A stretch of 62,887 nucleotides of DNA. Source: a virus. Positions 45,908 through 53,502 of the stretch are shown here, piece after piece; position 1 is the first letter of the stretch, and every line of letters starts with the position of its first letter. The notes under the pieces are model-generated. The model made no database searches. It was not told where the DNA came from and worked only from the letters and a program-made list of their open reading frames with translations. A program made the position numbers and the translations under genes. Location: the IMG/VR virus record IMGVR_UViG_3300032006_002789, positions 1 through 62,887 of that record; one strand, written 5' to 3'.

Positions 45908-48454
45908 ATGGCAAACAAAAAAATATTTTTATCAAAAGACGCGAGTACCTACGATCCAGCAGAAGCAATATTTGGATTTCAGAGCGCTCCCATCAACGAG
46001 TCAACAGTAACCATTATTTCTGCATGCAATAATATATCAGTTACATATATGGCGATTAGCGATGGAGGGTCCCTTGTGTCAACGGACCCCTATGTTGTAA
46101 AGTTTCATAATGGATCAAGCGAAAGCGGCGATGAAGCAGAGGCTGCAAAAGCAGGAGCAAACTTTATGAATGCGATCTTAAGCGGGCCACATGGCCCGCC
46201 GAATGGCGCAGGGCCTCATTACGATTCTTTTATAGTAACTTCAGAGGTTATAAACAAAGGAATTATAGTAGGAAATATTACAGCGGTTAAATTAGTCCAA
46301 AAAAAAGCGGGAGAAGCAGGAAATACGGCTATAGCCTACACGAATGGCTTTCATTTTAATCTCCACGACGACCATAAGCCGTGGGAATTTGTTAGTGGAT
46401 TTGATCACTTAAATCATCGCGGACCAAGAACAAATCCAAATGATTGTCTACCCGAGGCGGCCCAAGCCGAGTGGCCTATGTCCATGAGCTCGGAAGGAGA
46501 TATCCTCTTTTCATTCAAGGCTGGCGGAATAGACCCTACAACAAGTGGGGATTTTGCAACAAAGCATTATGTAGATACTAATGATGACACAATTAAGGTC
46601 AGCCTATTTGCAACGGGGCAACTATTAAATAACCTTATAGAGCAAGAGGGTGCTGATTGGCGAGGGAGCGACAATCACCTCAACGACGTTAAGGCAGACA
46701 AGGTCAGCCTATTCGCAACGGGACAACTTCTCAATCAGTCAATCGTAAGTGAAGCGGCAACTCGCGCCGCCAACGACACGACCCTCATGAATACCAAAGC
46801 GGATAAGGTTAGTTTATTTGCGACAGGGGTAACACTAGCGAACAGCATCAGAAATGAGATGGTGACGAGGGCGTCCGAGGATATAATTTGGAACAATACC
46901 ATACAAGCAAGCCTTTTCGCAACAGGCCAACTCCTGACGAGCACTAAGGCAGACAAGGTCAGCCTGTTCGCAACGGGGCAAACGCTCAATACTAGAGTAA
47001 ATCAAACCAGCATGCAACTTGCCACGATTACGTCTTGGTTAATAGATACGGGGCAAAAATGCTCCATGCAAGCGGAAGAATGTATGGTATCCATTGGGAA
47101 TACAAATACCAATTTAGCTACAACAGGAGAGACAATCTATAACATTTTCCTTAGTGAAGCTGCGACTCGCGCCAGTCAAGATGCGACAATCATGGATCTC
47201 TTTGGAGACGTCTCTTCGGACCTTGAGGATACCAAGGTTAGTTTATTTACTACGGGTCAATTAATGGCCAATAACCTAGCTACGACAGGAGAGACAATCT
47301 ATAACATTTTCCTTAGTGAAGCTGCGACCCGAGCTAGTCAAGATGCGACAATCATGGATCTCTTTGGAGATGTCTCTTCAGACCTTGAGGATACCAAGGT
47401 TAGTTTGTTTGCTACGGGTCAGTTAATGTCTACTGTTACTGCAGTTAGCCTATTTGCAACGGGTCAAGAACTGTACGGATCTATCGTAAATGAAGCGGCA
47501 ACTCGCGCTGCCAACGATGCAACCCTAATGAATACTAAGGCAGACAAGGTCAGCCTATTCGCAACGGGACAAGGCCTCAATCAGTCAATCGTAAGTGAAG
47601 CGGCAACTCGCGCTGCCAACGATGCAACCCTAATGAATACTAAGGCAGACAAGGTCAGCCTATTCGCAACGGGACAAGGCCTCAATCAGTCAATCGTAAG
47701 TGAAGCGGCAACTCGTGCCGCTTACGATGCGACCTTAAGTAATGACGTTATTGAACTGCAGGCTGCCTCTGGATACTATACAAGTCAACACGTAATGACT
47801 TTCGGAGACCAGTCTATAACTGGCCAGAAAAGCTTTGTGGAAGGGGTGGACATGGGGTATCCCCTAAACGTTAAGTTGGGCTCCGCCCTTCATGTTGACG
47901 CAATCAATATAATTGAAACAGCAGACAATCGATTTACTATTGGAGCAGACTATATTGGGGATCAGGACAAAAATAGATTATACATATCCTCTAGGGGCAC
48001 AAATTGGGGAGCAAGAACCCCGCCAGAAGTTGCAGAAAACATTTTATCGATTCAGGCAAACGGCAACGTAGGTATAGGGGTTGCTCGCCCCGTTTATAAA
48101 CTTCAAGTGAATGGACCAGTACACGGAATCGGTTTTGTCAATATGTCGGACGAGAGATATAAGAAAAATATTAATATAATAGATAGCGCATTAGATAAGG
48201 TTACTTCAATAGAAGGGGTAACCTTTAAGTGGGATGCAGACTCCTATCCCTATAATGCACCAGAAGGGGTTCAGTTGGGACTAATAGCTCAACAAGTAGA
48301 AAATTCAGTTCCAGATGTAGTAATTACAGATGAAAATGGAGACAAATCAATTTGTTACGACAGACTAATACCTCTATTAGTCGAAGCAGTGAAAGAACAA
48401 CAGCAAACAATAGAGGACCTCAAGATCGAGGTTGAAGATCTAAAAAATAAGTAA
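45908..48454 (+). CDS. Tail fibre with repeat shaft and Peptidase_S74 intramolecular chaperone (848 aa)
   Basis: N-terminal domain about 1-215 with FATKHYVDTNDDTIKVSLFA, a typical fibre-shaft entry. The shaft (about 230-625) is made of 35-residue units around KADKVSLFATGQ-LNQSIVSEAATRAA and two 54-residue units around NLATTGETIYNIFLSEAATR. The C-terminus (about 738-848) is a Peptidase_S74 chaperone: MSDERYKKNI with the conserved Ser and Lys, then LGLIAQQVENSVPDVV, Y-x-R-L-IPLLVEAVKEQQQ and a terminal coiled coil. In this family the chaperone drives trimer folding and cuts itself off. Some shaft units are nearly identical in DNA, so shaft length may vary. Likely the receptor-binding fibre. Confidence 0.9.
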   Translation: MANKKIFLSKDASTYDPAEAIFGFQSAPINESTVTIISACNNISVTYMAISDGGSLVSTDPYVVKFHNGSSESGDEAEAAKAGANFMNAILSGPHGPPNGAGPHYDSFIVTSEVINKGIIVGNITAVKLVQKKAGEAGNTAIAYTNGFHFNLHDDHKPWEFVSGFDHLNHRGPRTNPNDCLPEAAQAEWPMSMSSEGDILFSFKAGGIDPTTSGDFATKHYVDTNDDTIKVSLFATGQLLNNLIEQEGADWRGSDNHLNDVKADKVSLFATGQLLNQSIVSEAATRAANDTTLMNTKADKVSLFATGVTLANSIRNEMVTRASEDIIWNNTIQASLFATGQLLTSTKADKVSLFATGQTLNTRVNQTSMQLATITSWLIDTGQKCSMQAEECMVSIGNTNTNLATTGETIYNIFLSEAATRASQDATIMDLFGDVSSDLEDTKVSLFTTGQLMANNLATTGETIYNIFLSEAATRASQDATIMDLFGDVSSDLEDTKVSLFATGQLMSTVTAVSLFATGQELYGSIVNEAATRAANDATLMNTKADKVSLFATGQGLNQSIVSEAATRAANDATLMNTKADKVSLFATGQGLNQSIVSEAATRAAYDATLSNDVIELQAASGYYTSQHVMTFGDQSITGQKSFVEGVDMGYPLNVKLGSALHVDAINIIETADNRFTIGADYIGDQDKNRLYISSRGTNWGARTPPEVAENILSIQANGNVGIGVARPVYKLQVNGPVHGIGFVNMSDERYKKNINIIDSALDKVTSIEGVTFKWDADSYPYNAPEGVQLGLIAQQVENSVPDVVITDENGDKSICYDRLIPLLVEAVKEQQQTIEDLKIEVEDLKNK
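46693..47746 (+). repeat. Tandem and dispersed repeats in the fibre shaft
   Basis: A 105-bp unit occurs in direct tandem at 47537-47641 and 47642-47746. A partial copy precedes it, and a diverged copy lies near 46693-46797. A 162-bp unit is repeated at about 47115-47276 and 47277-47438. Both lengths are multiples of three, so gain or loss keeps the frame. There are no spacers between units, so this is not a CRISPR array. Confidence 0.88.
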
Positions 48455-48461
48455 TTTAGAC

Positions 48462-48490
48462 TTGACTTTCTTCTCCCCGTAATGTATTAT
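48462..48490 (+). promoter_or_regulatory. Sigma70-type promoter for the accessory operon
   Basis: TTGACT at 48462-48467, a 17-nt spacer, TATTAT at 48485-48490. The expected transcription start (about 48497) coincides with the ATG of the first gene, so the mRNA may be leaderless. Confidence 0.82.
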
Positions 48491-48496
48491 AGGGGA

Positions 48497-49036
48497 ATGA
48501 AAAATTTGTTGGAGAATACAAAAACCTACTTAGTTGGCCACATGCAATATGTTAGTGGTCGAGACTGGAGAGCAGAAGTTACGGAAAAGCTTAATCCTCT
48601 AGGGGTGACATGCTTTGATCCGTATAATAAACCTTTCATGAAAGATGTTGAAGAAGACGAGGGCACTCGTGAGGAGATGGAGGTCTGGATGAGAACAAAA
48701 CAATATGACAGGGTGACAGAAAGAATGAAGACGGTTCGATCTTATGATTTGAATCTTGTTGACCGCTCAGATTTTATTGTAGCTCATCTAGTTCCAGATG
48801 TTGCTTCTTGGGGTTCCGCAGAAGAGATCGTGACAGCAGTAAGAATGAAGAAGCCAATTTTTGTTAGCATGGAAGGAGGGAAATCAAAAACCCCCCTTTG
48901 GATGTTGGGCATGTTTCCACATAAATATATATACAATAACCTGGACGAGATAGTGGAAATGCTTTATGCCATAGACAATGGAGACAAGCAGATTGACTCG
49001 GACAGATGGAGACTACTAAGAAAGGAGTTCAGATGA
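48497..49036 (+). CDS. Nucleoside 2-deoxyribosyltransferase-like protein (179 aa)
   Basis: Pattern of the N-deoxyribosyltransferase/DUF4406-like family: N-terminal TYLVGHMQY, DWRAEVTEKL, CFDPYN near 39-44, then DLNLVDRSDFIVAHLV near 84-99, and GSAEEIVTAV near 106-115, where the second acidic residue (E109/E110) is the usual catalytic glutamate. The ATG at 48497 is preferred over one at 48482, which lies inside the promoter spacer. It opens an operon of six overlapping genes and overlaps the next by ATGA. Possible roles are base exchange or hydrolysis of deoxynucleosides or nucleotides. The substrate cannot be read from sequence. Confidence 0.8.
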   Translation: MKNLLENTKTYLVGHMQYVSGRDWRAEVTEKLNPLGVTCFDPYNKPFMKDVEEDEGTREEMEVWMRTKQYDRVTERMKTVRSYDLNLVDRSDFIVAHLVPDVASWGSAEEIVTAVRMKKPIFVSMEGGKSKTPLWMLGMFPHKYIYNNLDEIVEMLYAIDNGDKQIDSDRWRLLRKEFR

Positions 49037-49167
49037 TAGAAATATTAGCAGCGCCAGACAAAAGTTACATGGAATTTTTTCCAGGAGATTGGATTGTATT
49101 TGGATTATTAATATCGATTGTATGGGCAATTAAACATGGTTGCGGTTATACTGATGACAATCAATGA
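49033..49167 (+). CDS. Membrane microprotein (44 aa)
   Basis: Begins in the ATGA overlap with the deoxyribosyltransferase-like gene and ends in an ATGA overlap with the GMP reductase gene; this double coupling is the main evidence that it is real. The sequence has one hydrophobic segment (DWIVFGLLISIVWAIKHG, about 19-36) and a short polar tail ending DDNQ. No family recognised. It may anchor or regulate an operon product, but that is a guess. Confidence 0.6.
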   Translation: MIEILAAPDKSYMEFFPGDWIVFGLLISIVWAIKHGCGYTDDNQ

Positions 49168-50150
49168 AAACATTAAAGTATTCTGACATTTGCCTTACCC
49201 CAGCTTATGGGATTTGCGAGTCAAGGTCAGATGTGTCAACATTTGTCACATTCGGGCCTCAACAATTTCGCCTACCCGTAGTTCCAGCAAACATGAAGGC
49301 AGTGATTAGCGAGGACATTGCTCAATGGATGAGCGAGGCTCGTTATTTTTATATCATGCATAGATTTGATATAGATATACTTAAGTTTGTGCAACGAGCA
49401 AATGATGAAGATTGGCAGACAATCTCCATTAGTGTGGGAGTGAAAGATGAAGATCTTAATTTTTTAATCAAAGCAAGCTCACTAAAACTAAGAATAGATT
49501 ATATTACCATCGATATTGCGCATGGACACTCTTCCAACATGAAGAAGGCGATTGAAAAGGTAAGGAGATGCTATCCAAATACATACCTGATCGCAGGGAA
49601 TGTTGCAACGAGAGCAGCGGTAAGCAATCTAAATTCATGGGGAGCGGACTGCGTTAAGGTTGGAATAGGTCAGGGCTCTCCATGCACGACAAAAGATAAA
49701 ACTGGATTTACTATGCCAATGTTTTCTTGCACTATGAACTGCGCCTCTACAGTACAAAGCGGTCCAGATTGGTTTGATAGCTCGGGAGATTATAAAAAAA
49801 TACCAATCATTGCTGACGGAGGAGTTGCTTGTAATGGGGATATAGCAAAGGCATTGGTTGCTGGAGCAAAAATGGTAATGGCAGGAGGATTGTTCGCGAA
49901 ATGCTCAGACAGTCCAGCAGAAACAATTAAAATGGAGGGGCAAGTATATAAAGCCTATTTTGGATCAGCGAGTGAGCAAAATAAAGGCCACAACAACCAC
50001 ATAGAAGGAACCCTTAAGAATCTTTCTTCAAGTGGAATGAGCTATAAAACAAAACTTCTTGAAATAGGACAAGACCTTCAGTCTGCAATTAGCTATGCAG
50101 GAGGAATGAAAATAGAGGATCTAAAAGGGACAAAATATGAGCTCTGTTGA
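49164..50150 (+). CDS. guaC: GMP reductase (IMPDH/GMPR family)
   Basis: 328 aa, full length for the Bacillus-type GMP reductase. Conserved stretches include RSDVSTFVTFG, LPVVPANMKAVI, YFYIMHRF, ISVGVKDED, YITIDIAHGHS, LIAGNVATRAAV, then KVGIGQGSPCTTK with the catalytic cysteine at C174, IIADGGVACNGDIAKAL, MVMAGGLFA and YFGSASEQNKG. There are no CBS domains, which argues against a typical IMP dehydrogenase. The enzyme reduces GMP to IMP with NADPH, linking guanine to adenine nucleotides. It overlaps its neighbours on both sides (4 and 14 nt). Confidence 0.93.
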   Translation: MKTLKYSDICLTPAYGICESRSDVSTFVTFGPQQFRLPVVPANMKAVISEDIAQWMSEARYFYIMHRFDIDILKFVQRANDEDWQTISISVGVKDEDLNFLIKASSLKLRIDYITIDIAHGHSSNMKKAIEKVRRCYPNTYLIAGNVATRAAVSNLNSWGADCVKVGIGQGSPCTTKDKTGFTMPMFSCTMNCASTVQSGPDWFDSSGDYKKIPIIADGGVACNGDIAKALVAGAKMVMAGGLFAKCSDSPAETIKMEGQVYKAYFGSASEQNKGHNNHIEGTLKNLSSSGMSYKTKLLEIGQDLQSAISYAGGMKIEDLKGTKYELC

Positions 50151-50625
50151 TATTGTCTACGCAAATGCCAATCATGAGGATGACATCAAAGAAATGCTCG
50201 GCCTATTTTTTGAGACAGATTTTGCATCAGTATCTTATTTAAATACCCAACACAATGTAGATCAATACTATACACACGTAATCCTCCCACTAATAATGAG
50301 AGGGGACCCTGTTCTTCTTGCCATAAAAGACGGGGAAGCAGTAGGGCTTAACTGTTTAAGCACAGAGTTGAACGAGCATTACGACTTAAAATACAAGACC
50401 ATACATGGAATCATGACATTTATAAAAGAGGGATACAGGCGAAAAGGAATAGCCATGAGCATGAAGCAGTATTTATTTAAATGGGTCAAAAGAATGGGGT
50501 ACGAACGAGCGATAGGAGAGTGGGTTGGAGATAATGTTGCGAGCCATGCCCATTCAGATGCAGCAGTAAAAGAGTTTAATGCAACCATAGATAGAAAGTC
50601 AACACAATATGTCGTTAAGTTGTAA
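50137..50625 (+). CDS. GNAT-family N-acetyltransferase (162 aa)
   Basis: The central motif A reads GIMTFIKEGYRRKGIAMSMK, with the R-x-K-G-I-A acetyl-CoA pyrophosphate loop, preceded by beta strands (VLLAIKDGEAVGLNCLS) and followed by IGEWVGDNVASHAHSD. It starts inside the end of guaC (14-nt overlap) and overlaps the next gene by 17 nt. The substrate is unknown: protein, antibiotic or small metabolite are all possible. Next to a citrate-synthase-like gene, it is the second likely acyl-CoA user in the operon. Confidence 0.82.
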   Translation: MSSVDIVYANANHEDDIKEMLGLFFETDFASVSYLNTQHNVDQYYTHVILPLIMRGDPVLLAIKDGEAVGLNCLSTELNEHYDLKYKTIHGIMTFIKEGYRRKGIAMSMKQYLFKWVKRMGYERAIGEWVGDNVASHAHSDAAVKEFNATIDRKSTQYVVKL

Positions 50626-51265
50626 TAGTTTTTTTTCTGAAGTTTATAAAGATCTTACAGGAAATGATTCAAACAAAAATATAGATCATTTTTTAAATGA
50701 GCTATGCAAACTTTTTGTTCGATTTGAAGCGAACGATGTAGAGCCTCCAAGCTCTTGTGTTTTAGCGATGACAGCGAATTGCGGCGCCACATTTGCGCAG
50801 TCCGCATCCTCTGCATTAAACTGCGTGACAGATAAGCACTTGTTGTTTTCCCGTATTTCAGACTTTATCGAGGACAATTGGAAGAAAGACCCCAAGCTTG
50901 TTGCAGAGACTTCTCGAATAAAAGGCAAGAAAATTCCAGGCTTTGGACACCCTTCAATAAAGGGAGAGGACGAAAGAGTTTTAAAAATTATTTCACTTGC
51001 CAAGGAACTAAAATTTGATTGCCCAAGACTTTTGTTTGTCGAGCAATTAAGTTTAGAATTAAAACCTTATCTTAACGTAGGGGGCGCAACATCAGCGGCA
51101 CTCTTGGATTTAGGATTCAACAGGGACAATGTTGTTTATTTTCCCATCATCTCTCGCATGTTTGGGTGGCTCAAAATATATCTTGCCCTAGATAAACAAA
51201 AAGACTCACTACTTCCATCAGATATTTTCATTGAAAAATACAAAGAAATATTCAGTAAAAAGTAA
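50609..51265 (+). CDS. Citrate synthase / citryl-CoA lyase-like protein (218 aa)
   Basis: Family signatures: NDVEPPSS near 42-49, a possible equivalent of the first active-site His at H77 (TDKHLLF), KIPGFGHPSIKGEDERV at 108-124 with H114 and R123, then LNVGGATSAALLDLGF and FPIISRMFGWLKIYL at 178-192 with R183. This follows the C-terminal order of citrate synthases and citryl-CoA lyases. It is half the length of citrate synthase (about 370-440 aa) and nearer to lyase-type domains. The usual catalytic Asp in the N-x-D segment is Gly here (N156-V-G158-G), so ordinary synthase chemistry is doubtful. It overlaps the genes before and after. Confidence 0.75.
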   Translation: MSLSCNSFFSEVYKDLTGNDSNKNIDHFLNELCKLFVRFEANDVEPPSSCVLAMTANCGATFAQSASSALNCVTDKHLLFSRISDFIEDNWKKDPKLVAETSRIKGKKIPGFGHPSIKGEDERVLKIISLAKELKFDCPRLLFVEQLSLELKPYLNVGGATSAALLDLGFNRDNVVYFPIISRMFGWLKIYLALDKQKDSLLPSDIFIEKYKEIFSKK

Positions 51266-52001
51266 TTTACTCACGCTCTTTCAAAATGAAGAGCTTCAAT
51301 ATTTTTTAGGCTCAAGAGATAGACTTAAAGAATCCTCAACATGTCTGACGGGCTGGGGAGTTGACTATAATAAAAGTGAAGTAACTTCCCTTAAGGTTTA
51401 TCATAAGATTTTTGATAAAGACCTCAGAAATATTTCCTTTTTTACTCGGTGGTTTTTTAAGGATTTTATACATGGGAGAGACGTGCTCAACTCCAGCATT
51501 CATAATGCAAGCAAATCGCTTTTAACCTCAAAAGGCGGGCTTGGAGGAATTAATTTTGCAATAAAGGTCCCCTTTTACTCAAAGCCAACTAAGGCATTCT
51601 ATATTAAACAAAAAAAAGGAGAGGTTAAAGTAATAAATTTTAAGAAAGGCCCTCTTGAACAAAGAAAATATAATTATTTATTTAATAAAATACTCATAAA
51701 GCTTTTAGCTTGGAGGTATGACTTAAATCTTCCTGACACTCAACACGGAATAGAATATTCCATAAGAGAGGGGAAGCTCTTTGCGTCGGTTTACCCAAAC
51801 TATAAGCTGCAAAAAGATTCTCTTTTTAGTTTTCTACAGGACATTTATTGGCAACTATCTCAGCATGACCCGTGGCCGATAGAAAATGAAATTGTAAAAG
51901 CAATAGCCAGCATGTTTCCCCCAAACATCCCAATAACAAAAGGGTATATCTCTGGAGACAATGAAAGAAAAATATTTTTTGGCGCAATAGAGGATGTTTA
52001 A
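51231..52001 (+). CDS. Unrecognised protein with four beta-hairpin repeats (256 aa)
   Basis: Last gene of the operon. The only start available near the upstream gene is TTG at 51231 (35-nt overlap). I do not recognise the family. Four segments share a G-x-hydrophobic-x-[YF] strand, a turn, then a strand: TGWGVDYNKSEVTSLKVYHK (about 40-59), GGINFAIKV with KAFYIKQ (about 104-128), HGIEYSIREGKLFASVY (about 172-188) and KGYISGDNERKIFFGAI (about 237-253). They alternate with helical segments. This beta-beta-alpha-alpha rhythm resembles ABBA-type aromatic prenyltransferases, but no motif proves it. Linkage to GNAT, citrate-synthase-like and GMP-reductase genes suggests a metabolic role. Confidence 0.65.
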   Translation: MKNTKKYSVKSNLLTLFQNEELQYFLGSRDRLKESSTCLTGWGVDYNKSEVTSLKVYHKIFDKDLRNISFFTRWFFKDFIHGRDVLNSSIHNASKSLLTSKGGLGGINFAIKVPFYSKPTKAFYIKQKKGEVKVINFKKGPLEQRKYNYLFNKILIKLLAWRYDLNLPDTQHGIEYSIREGKLFASVYPNYKLQKDSLFSFLQDIYWQLSQHDPWPIENEIVKAIASMFPPNIPITKGYISGDNERKIFFGAIEDV

Positions 52002-52067
52002 AATTACCATTCCCTAGAAATGAAAAAAAATTTTCGAGAAAAAGTGCAGGACAGTGGACGATATACG

Positions 52068-52379
52068 CTAGGCTCTGAGATCGTTCAAGCGAGAGAGTAC
52101 CATATTTAAATTTTCAGGAACAAGCTTATCTATAATTAGATTCGCGCGCGCGAGGCCGATCCTAAAGCCAACAACCTCTTCGTCCAGCGAAACTATTTCT
52201 TCTACAAAATCAAGCGCGCCATATCTCTTAAGCCATTGATAATAAATATCTTTAGATGAGCGTTCGCATTCAACGAGTACTTCTTTTTTAATAAAAATGC
52301 TTACATACATAGAAGTGTCCCTAAAAGAGTGAACCCAACTTGGAGGCTCAGTTAATCTCGCATCAACAATTATAGGCAT
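52068..52379 (-). CDS. Lone minus-strand hypothetical protein (103 aa)
   Basis: Starts ATG at 52377-52379 with GTGTAAAAT (GTGTA at 52389-52393) 9 nt upstream, the same element found at other start sites. Sequence MPIIVDARLTEPPSWVHSFR is followed by a strand-rich part and YYQWLKRYGALDFVEEI, faintly like HAD-type phage proteins, then a charged C-terminus. It is the only minus-strand gene to the right of 44612 and is divergent from the gene at 52466. Function unknown. Confidence 0.65.
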   Translation of the reverse strand: MPIIVDARLTEPPSWVHSFRDTSMYVSIFIKKEVLVECERSSKDIYYQWLKRYGALDFVEEIVSLDEEVVGFRIGLARANLIIDKLVPENLNMVLSRLNDLRA

Positions 52380-52400
52380 AAAATATTTTACACATTTCTC

Positions 52401-52429
52401 TTGACTTTATCCTCAAGTTATGCTACTAT
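52401..52429 (+). promoter_or_regulatory. Sigma70-type promoter
   Basis: TTGACT at 52401-52406, 17-nt spacer, TACTAT at 52424-52429, 36 nt before the ATG at 52466. May also drive the tmRNA, which starts 20 nt after this gene and has no promoter of its own that I can see. Confidence 0.78.
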
Positions 52430-52465
52430 ATATCATCATTAAAAATTAAACCCAAGATTATTAAA

Positions 52466-52783
52466 ATGTCAGAAACAAATACAGAAAAACAAAACGAATG
52501 GAAGAGCAGAGAGCTTGGAGCCCTTTGGATTAAAGAGGGTCGCAATCAAAAGTTCCTCTCTGGCCATGTAACACTAGAAGACATGCCTGGAGTAACCAGT
52601 AAGGTTAAGGTTGTTGTGTTCTCGAACAAAGGGAAGACTGAAAATGAGCGCGCGCCAGATTATGTAATCTATCGTTCCGTTGATTTGGATTCGGCAGAAT
52701 CTACTGAAACCTCAGCATCAACCGAAGCTTCTACAGAGACGACGGAGGCTTCTGATGAGGAAATTCCAGCATCTCTAGTGTAA
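52466..52783 (+). CDS. Small conserved phage protein, DUF736-like (105 aa)
   Basis: N-terminal half reads ELGALWIKEGRNQKFLSGHV, then KVKVVVFSNKGKTENERAPD and YVIYRSVD. This GALW...SG...PDYxIY pattern is typical of small phage and plasmid proteins of the DUF736 kind. The C-terminal third is a low-complexity Ser/Thr/Glu/Ala tail. The function of the family is not established; single-stranded nucleic-acid binding has been suggested by fold, but nothing here shows it. Directly upstream of the tmRNA. Confidence 0.75.
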   Translation: MSETNTEKQNEWKSRELGALWIKEGRNQKFLSGHVTLEDMPGVTSKVKVVVFSNKGKTENERAPDYVIYRSVDLDSAESTETSASTEASTETTEASDEEIPASLV

Positions 52784-52803
52784 ACAATTATGTTCTTTGA
52801 AAT

Positions 52804-53167
52804 GGGGGCGTCACGGAATCGATTGGCGTTCTATAATATAGTCGCAAGTCGGAGATGTGTCTGGCTCCGTAATCAAGACGCAAAAGCTAAAAATGGCGAA
52901 AGTTATGATAGCACTGAGATTCTTTCTTTCGAGGAAGATCTCGCAATGGCAGCTTAAAGTTGTCTCCTCTTCTCTTCTGACGCAGATAGGATAAGATAGA
53001 GGCCACCATCTGCAAAACAGAAAAGGTTTACTTGTTCATAAACTGTAAATAATTGTAACAAGAAGTTAGATGTTAATATCAACAACTTAAAAGGAAATTA
53101 ACTAAACTCGTAGAAGCTATATTAGAAAACGAACAAGACGCGGGTTCAACTCCCGCCGCCTCCACCA
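52804..53167 (+). ncRNA. ssrA: Phage-encoded tmRNA (transfer-messenger RNA)
   Basis: The acceptor stem GGGGGCG (52804-52810) pairs with CGCCTCC (53157-53163), including a G-U at the third pair, the alanyl-tRNA synthetase identity element. Discriminator A and CCA follow (53164-53167, CCA encoded). The T-arm is GCGGG-TTCAACT-CCCGC (53140-53156), and the conserved 5' segment reads TCACGGAATCGATTGG. The long P2-type helix forms between TTCTATAATATAG (52829-52841) and CTATATTAGAA (53117-53127). A hairpin CGGAG/CTCCG precedes the tag. The tag frame runs from GCA at 52880 to TAA at 52955-52957 and encodes 25 residues, beginning AKAKNGESYD and ending LAMAA, a degradation-type end. tmRNA rescues stalled ribosomes and tags their products for proteolysis. 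Confidence 0.95.
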
Positions 53168-53170
53168 TTT

Positions 53171-53482
53171 ATGTTTAAAAAAATAAAATCATTCTTTTCT
53201 AAGAAAGATAAAATCAAGAATGATCTTGATGATGTAAACAATATCCAAAGAACAATAGGGGATTTTGTAACCCCTCTTTTAGAGAAATATGCAAGACATA
53301 AAAGGGAAAAACCATCTGAAATTTCAGAAGAAGACTGGAGACACATAATGGAGTGCATTCAGTTCTCTTTTTCTTCGCTTCAAAACGATAAAAGTTATTT
53401 TAACAAAAAGAAAGAAGTTAAACATAAAAAAAAGATTAAAAAAGGTTTAATTCTTTTCGCTCACCACATAGACAAATTCTAA
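53171..53482 (+). CDS. Basic hypothetical protein (103 aa)
   Basis: Starts three bases after the tmRNA CCA end. It is very rich in Lys (MFKKIKSFFSKKDKIKNDLD) and helical, with EISEEDWRHIMECIQFSFSS in the middle and a basic C-terminus (KKKEVKHKKKIKKG). No signal or clear membrane segment. No family recognised. It is probably released when the tmRNA is processed from a joint transcript. Confidence 0.65.
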   Translation: MFKKIKSFFSKKDKIKNDLDDVNNIQRTIGDFVTPLLEKYARHKREKPSEISEEDWRHIMECIQFSFSSLQNDKSYFNKKKEVKHKKKIKKGLILFAHHIDKF

Positions 53483-53502
53483 ATATAAGTGTACGAAACA
53501 TT

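Noticed and set aside
47537-47746. Regular repeats considered as CRISPR
   Set aside because: Units are 105 bp, directly tandem, coding in frame and without unique spacers.
52002-52067. Possible terminator after the six-gene operon
   Set aside because: Only weak A/T-rich self-complementarity around 52017-52040, with no GC stem; not enough to call.
52790-52957. A 55-codon frame from ATG 52790 running through the tmRNA tag
   Set aside because: It ends with the tag peptide because it is in phase with the tag frame by chance; the region is explained by tmRNA structure, and the first 30 codons cover the acceptor and P2 strands.
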